NCBI GenBank assembly: GCA_037442385.1
Contig: JBBIQJ010000120.1
Span: forward strand, 1 to 8,071
Direction of reading: 5' to 3'
Length of the DNA: 8,071 nucleotides
Origin: LDYB01 sp037442385
Lineage (GTDB): Bacteria; Armatimonadota; Fimbriimonadia; Fimbriimonadales; GBS-DC
The notes beneath the pieces are model-generated. The model was not told where the DNA came from. It saw nothing but the letters and a program-made list of their open reading frames with translations, and made no database searches. How positions within the stretch are numbered: position 1 is the first letter of the stretch; each line of letters starts with the position of its first letter. Made by a program: the position numbers and the translations under genes. Below are positions 5,433-8,071 of the stretch, piece after piece.

Positions 5433-6824
5433 TCAGAACTCGGCGTTACCGGGCGTGCGCGGGAACGGAATCACATCCCGAATGTTTTTCATGCCCGTGA
5501 TATACATCAACATGCGTTCAAACCCCAACCCGAAGCCAGAGTGGGGCGCGCTCCCGTAGCGGCGCAGGTCTAAATACCACCAGTAGTCCTCCTCGCGTAG
5601 CCCCGTTTCACGGATACGCTGAAGCAGCACCTCGTAGCGTTCCTCGCGCTGGCTCCCGCCGATAATCTCGCCGACACGGGGCACCAGCACATCCATCGCC
5701 CGCACGGTCTGACCGTCGTCGTTCAGGCGCATATAAAACGCCTTAATCTGCTTGGGATAGTCCGTTACAATCACGGGTTTGCGGAACGCCTCCTCAGTCA
5801 GGTAGCGCTCATGTTCGGTTTGCAGGTCATTGCCCCAAACTGGGGGAAACTCCCAGCTGCGGTTCGCTTTCTGCAGAATCTGAATCGCCTCGGTATAGGT
5901 GATGCGCTCAAAGGAGGCGTTCGCGACATGCTCCAACGTTTCCAGAACTGTGTTGTCGATGCGCTGGTGGAAAAACTCTAAATCTTCCTGGCAGTTGTCC
6001 AGCACATAGCGGATAATCGCTTTGAGAAAATCTTCAGCGAGCTGGGCATTGTCTTCCAGCTCATAGAACGCCATTTCGGGTTCCACCATCCAGAATTCGG
6101 CAAGATGGCGGGGCGTGTTGCTGTTTTCGGCGCGGAAGGTGGGGCCGAAGGTGTAGACTTTGCCCAGCGCGAGGGCGAGCGCCTCTGCCTCCAGCTGACC
6201 GCTCACAGTGAGATAGGTTGGCTTGCCGAAAAAGTCCTGCGACCAGTCGATCGCGCCGTTGGGCAATCGCGGTGGGTTTTCGATGTCGAGGGTTGTAACG
6301 CGGAACATCGCGCCCGCGCCCTCGCAGTCGGAGGCGGTGATGATGGGCGTGTGAATATAGTAAAACCCACGCTCCTGGAAAAACTGATGGATGGCGTAGG
6401 CGAGAGCGTGTCGCACGCGGAATACCGCGCCAAAGGTGTTGCCCCGCGCACGCAGGTGAGCAATCTCACGCAGGTATTCAAAGGTATGTCCCTTTTTCTG
6501 CAGGGGGTAGGTTTCGGGGTCTGCCGTGCCAAACAGGCGTAGGCGCTGGAGTTTCAGCTCCACCGGCTGCTTGGGCGCAGGCGACTCCACCAGCACGCCC
6601 GTCGCTTCGATGCACGCGCCTGTGGTCACCTGTTTCAGCGTCTCTTCGGGCACGACGCCCGCTTCCACCACAATCTGCAGGCTTTTGAAGCGCGAGCCGT
6701 CGTTCAGCTCAATGAATGAGATACCCTTCGAGTCGCGTCGTGAGCGCACCCAGCCGCGCACGGTCAGCACGCTCCCGACGGGCATCGTGTACGCCGCTTT
6801 GACCGAGACCCATTTTGGCTCCAT
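5433..6824 (-). CDS. asnS: Asparaginyl-tRNA synthetase
   Basis: Class IIb aminoacyl-tRNA synthetase that charges tRNA-Asn with asparagine using ATP, in the cytosol. It has 463 aa (E. coli AsnRS has 466). Residues 20-100 form the N-terminal OB-fold anticodon-binding domain (TVRGWVRSRRDSKGISFIEL). The catalytic core carries motif 1 around residues 148-165 (FFQERGFYYIHTPIITAS), the AsnRS-typical FFGKPTYLTVSGQLEAE (198-214), motif 2 with PTFRAENSNTPRHLAEFW (228-245) and motif 3 GFGLGFERML (430-439). The NSNTPRH and FFGKPTYL sequences favour AsnRS over archaeal-type AspRS. A dedicated AsnRS suggests direct asparaginylation rather than sole reliance on the GatCAB amidotransferase route. It starts 21 nt after pgk with no Shine-Dalgarno but with TACAAT ending 7 nt before the ATG. 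Confidence 0.97.
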   Translation of the reverse strand: MEPKWVSVKAAYTMPVGSVLTVRGWVRSRRDSKGISFIELNDGSRFKSLQIVVEAGVVPEETLKQVTTGACIEATGVLVESPAPKQPVELKLQRLRLFGTADPETYPLQKKGHTFEYLREIAHLRARGNTFGAVFRVRHALAYAIHQFFQERGFYYIHTPIITASDCEGAGAMFRVTTLDIENPPRLPNGAIDWSQDFFGKPTYLTVSGQLEAEALALALGKVYTFGPTFRAENSNTPRHLAEFWMVEPEMAFYELEDNAQLAEDFLKAIIRYVLDNCQEDLEFFHQRIDNTVLETLEHVANASFERITYTEAIQILQKANRSWEFPPVWGNDLQTEHERYLTEEAFRKPVIVTDYPKQIKAFYMRLNDDGQTVRAMDVLVPRVGEIIGGSQREERYEVLLQRIRETGLREEDYWWYLDLRRYGSAPHSGFGLGFERMLMYITGMKNIRDVIPFPRTPGNAEF

Positions 6825-6831
6825 CGGGCTA

Positions 6832-6837
6832 ATTGTA
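6832..6837 (-). promoter_or_regulatory. Putative -10 box (TACAAT) for asnS
   Basis: TACAAT on the minus strand (AGGTACAATT), 7 nt before the asnS ATG, within the 21-nt pgk-asnS gap. A CTGATG hexamer lies 17 nt upstream inside the end of pgk; it matches TTGACA at only three positions. Predicted initiation at 6824-6825 would give a leaderless mRNA. It is one base off consensus and is supported mainly by its likeness to the folD start region. Confidence 0.42.
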
Positions 6838-6845
6838 CCTGAGGG

Positions 6846-8018
6846 TCAGGCGTCCATCAGCGTGGCGACGCCGGGCAGTTCGCGCCCCTCCAGAAACTCC
6901 AGCGAGGCCCCGCCCCCTGTGGAGATGTGAGTCATGCGCTCCGCGAAGCCCAGCCGCTCGGCGCACGCGGCGGTATCGCCCCCACCCAGGATAGAAACCG
7001 CGCCTGAGTTCGCGAGCGCCTCCATCACCACGCGCGTGCCCTGCTCAAAGGGGGGCGTCTCAAACGCGCCCAATGGACCGTTCCACACGACGGTCTTTGC
7101 GGAGCGCACCCCCTCCGCGAAGCGCTGGGCGGTCTCCGCGCCGATATCCAGCCCCATCTTATCAGGTGGGATCGCGTTCACGGGCACCGTTTGCGTGGCA
7201 ACGTCGGGCGCAAGCGTGTCCGCCACCACCACATCGGTCGGCAGCAAAATCTTATCGCCAGCCTCGGCGAGCGTCTGGCGTGCAAACTCGATGCCTTCGG
7301 TGTCCAGCAGGGAGCGTCCAATCTCATAGCCCTGCGCTTTGAGGAAAGTGAACGCCATGCCGCCGCCAATCAGCAGGCGGTCTACCTTCGGCAGCAGGTT
7401 GCGGATGACGCCGATTTTATCATGCACCTTCGCGCCGCCGAGAATCGCCACGAAGGGGCGTTCGGGGTTCGCCAGCGCCTGTCCCAGATAGCGCAGCTCC
7501 GTCTCCATCAGGAAACCTGCGACAGCGGGCAAGTAGTGCGCCACGCCTTCGGTAGAGGCGTGTGCGCGATGTGCGGAGCCGAAGGCGTCGTTCACATACA
7601 CCTCGCCCAGCCGTGCCAGCGCCTGCGCGAAAGCGGGGTCGTTCGCCTCCTCTTCGGGGTGGAAACGCAGGTTCTCCAGCAGGATCACGGAACCCTGCGG
7701 GGCGTTGCGCACCTGCGCTTCAACCTGTTCGCCCACGCAGTCCTCTAAAAACCGCACTTCACGTCTTAGCAGCTGGCTCAGGCGCTCGGCGACAGGGCGC
7801 AGTGAGTATTGTGGGTCGCGCTTGCCCTTCGGGCGTCCGAAGTGCGACATCAGGATCACCGTCGTGCCCTGCTCCAGCAGGTACTGGATGGTGGGCAGGG
7901 AAGCGCGGATACGGCGGTCATCGGTAATCTGCCCGTCCTGCATTGGCACATTGAGGTCCACGCGCACCAGCACGCGCTTGCCCCGCACATCGATATCGCG
8001 AACCGTTTTCTTGTTCAT
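6846..8018 (-). CDS. pgk: Phosphoglycerate kinase
   Basis: Glycolytic enzyme that transfers a phosphoryl group between 1,3-bisphosphoglycerate and ADP. It has 390 aa, within the bacterial range (about 387 to 417). The N-terminal substrate domain shows RVDLNVP (19-25), the catalytic Arg36 in DDRRIRAS, SHFGRPKG (58-65), ENLRF (115-119) and NDAFGSAHRAHAS. The C-terminal nucleotide domain shows GGAKVHDKIGV (194-204), GGGMAFTFLKAQG, VVWNGPLGAFE (310-320), GGGDTAAC (345-352) and the closing STGGGASLEFLEG. All are intact, so the enzyme should be active. The start is fixed by an AGAGGAGGT Shine-Dalgarno 6 nt upstream. The ATG overlaps the stop of an upstream reading frame as ATGA, so pgk is probably not the first gene of its operon. 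Confidence 0.98.
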   Translation of the reverse strand: MNKKTVRDIDVRGKRVLVRVDLNVPMQDGQITDDRRIRASLPTIQYLLEQGTTVILMSHFGRPKGKRDPQYSLRPVAERLSQLLRREVRFLEDCVGEQVEAQVRNAPQGSVILLENLRFHPEEEANDPAFAQALARLGEVYVNDAFGSAHRAHASTEGVAHYLPAVAGFLMETELRYLGQALANPERPFVAILGGAKVHDKIGVIRNLLPKVDRLLIGGGMAFTFLKAQGYEIGRSLLDTEGIEFARQTLAEAGDKILLPTDVVVADTLAPDVATQTVPVNAIPPDKMGLDIGAETAQRFAEGVRSAKTVVWNGPLGAFETPPFEQGTRVVMEALANSGAVSILGGGDTAACAERLGFAERMTHISTGGGASLEFLEGRELPGVATLMDA

Positions 8019-8071
8019 TCGGCGACCTCCTCTTTCAAGCGTCTGATAAACGCCTCCAGCGTCATCTGTCC
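8015..8071 (-). CDS. C-terminal end of an unidentified upstream gene, cut by window edge
   Basis: Read from base 8071 on the minus strand, one frame is open for 18 codons and ends in TGA at 8017-8015, sharing ATGA with the pgk start. The peptide is GQMTLEAFIRRLKEEVAE, a charged amphipathic helix of the kind that often closes a cytosolic protein. The ATGA overlap, the same type as fabD/fabG, and the pgk Shine-Dalgarno embedded in its last codons suggest a real gene translationally coupled to pgk. It is too short for me to assign a family. Of the other two frames, one has an early stop and one runs open into pgk, so the assignment is likely but not certain. Confidence 0.6.
   Translation of the reverse strand, partial: GQMTLEAFIRRLKEEVAE
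8025..8033 (-). promoter_or_regulatory. Strong Shine-Dalgarno of pgk
   Basis: The minus strand reads AGAGGAGGT, ending 6 nt before the pgk ATG. It is part of the 11-mer AAAGAGGAGGT also found before acpP, and lies inside the last codons of the upstream reading frame. Confidence 0.85.

Noticed and set aside
4779..5573. A 264-codon open frame on the plus strand crossing the lipoprotein gene and the end of asnS
   Set aside because: It is antisense to two well-supported genes, has no Shine-Dalgarno and no recognisable domain, and is rich in Arg and His as in other shadow frames.
7191..7748. A 185-codon open frame on the plus strand opposite pgk
   Set aside because: The opposite strand encodes an intact phosphoglycerate kinase, and this frame has no family motif or start signal.
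1..8071. Mobile elements, CRISPR arrays, tRNA or rRNA genes, riboswitches
   Set aside because: Coding sequence fills almost the whole window. I saw no direct-repeat arrays, terminal inverted repeats, transposase motifs or cloverleaf-like segments, and the gaps are too short for known riboswitches except the 118-nt one, which shows no recognised fold.

Overview
This window is a compact, ordinary housekeeping region from a GC-rich bacterium. Every gene I can support lies on the minus strand, so transcription runs from high to low coordinates. In transcription order: the last 18 codons of an unidentified gene, pgk (phosphoglycerate kinase), asnS (asparaginyl-tRNA synthetase), a small PEGA/BIG2-type lipoprotein, folD (one-carbon folate metabolism), a class I SAM-dependent methyltransferase, and then a type II fatty-acid synthesis block fabD-fabG-acpP-fabF, with fabF cut by the left edge. 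No mobile element, CRISPR array, rRNA, tRNA or phage gene is visible, and I find no candidate for a new defence or biosynthetic system.

The taxon cannot be fixed from this sequence. GC-rich composition, the mixed housekeeping gene order, an AsnRS with all class II motifs and a PEGA plus BIG2 lipoprotein would fit a deep-branching, possibly thermophilic lineage such as Armatimonadota, Chloroflexota or Deinococcota. That is impression only.

Layout: genes are nearly end to end. Four junctions overlap or almost touch: upstream partial CDS/pgk and fabD/fabG share ATGA, folD/methyltransferase overlap by 11 nt, and acpP/fabF are 4 nt apart. Short gaps of 21 to 27 nt separate pgk/asnS, asnS/lipoprotein and fabG/acpP. 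The only larger gap, 118 nt between the lipoprotein and folD, holds a possible weak intrinsic terminator followed directly by a TATAAT box.

The most interesting signal is how translation starts are organised. pgk, acpP and the lipoprotein have clear Shine-Dalgarno sequences; the first two share the same 11-mer, AAAGAGGAGGT. fabG, fabF and the methyltransferase look translationally coupled to the gene before them. fabD, folD and asnS have no Shine-Dalgarno, but each has a TATAAT or TACAAT hexamer ending only 7 to 11 nt before its ATG. This is the geometry of leaderless or near-leaderless transcripts. It would divide an apparently continuous gene string into at least three transcription units: asnS-lipoprotein, folD-methyltransferase, and fabD-fabG-acpP-fabF.

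Functionally, FabD loads malonyl groups onto the ACP encoded by acpP, FabF condenses them and FabG reduces the product. fabH and plsX, often found just upstream of fabD, are absent here; the methyltransferase and folD take that place.
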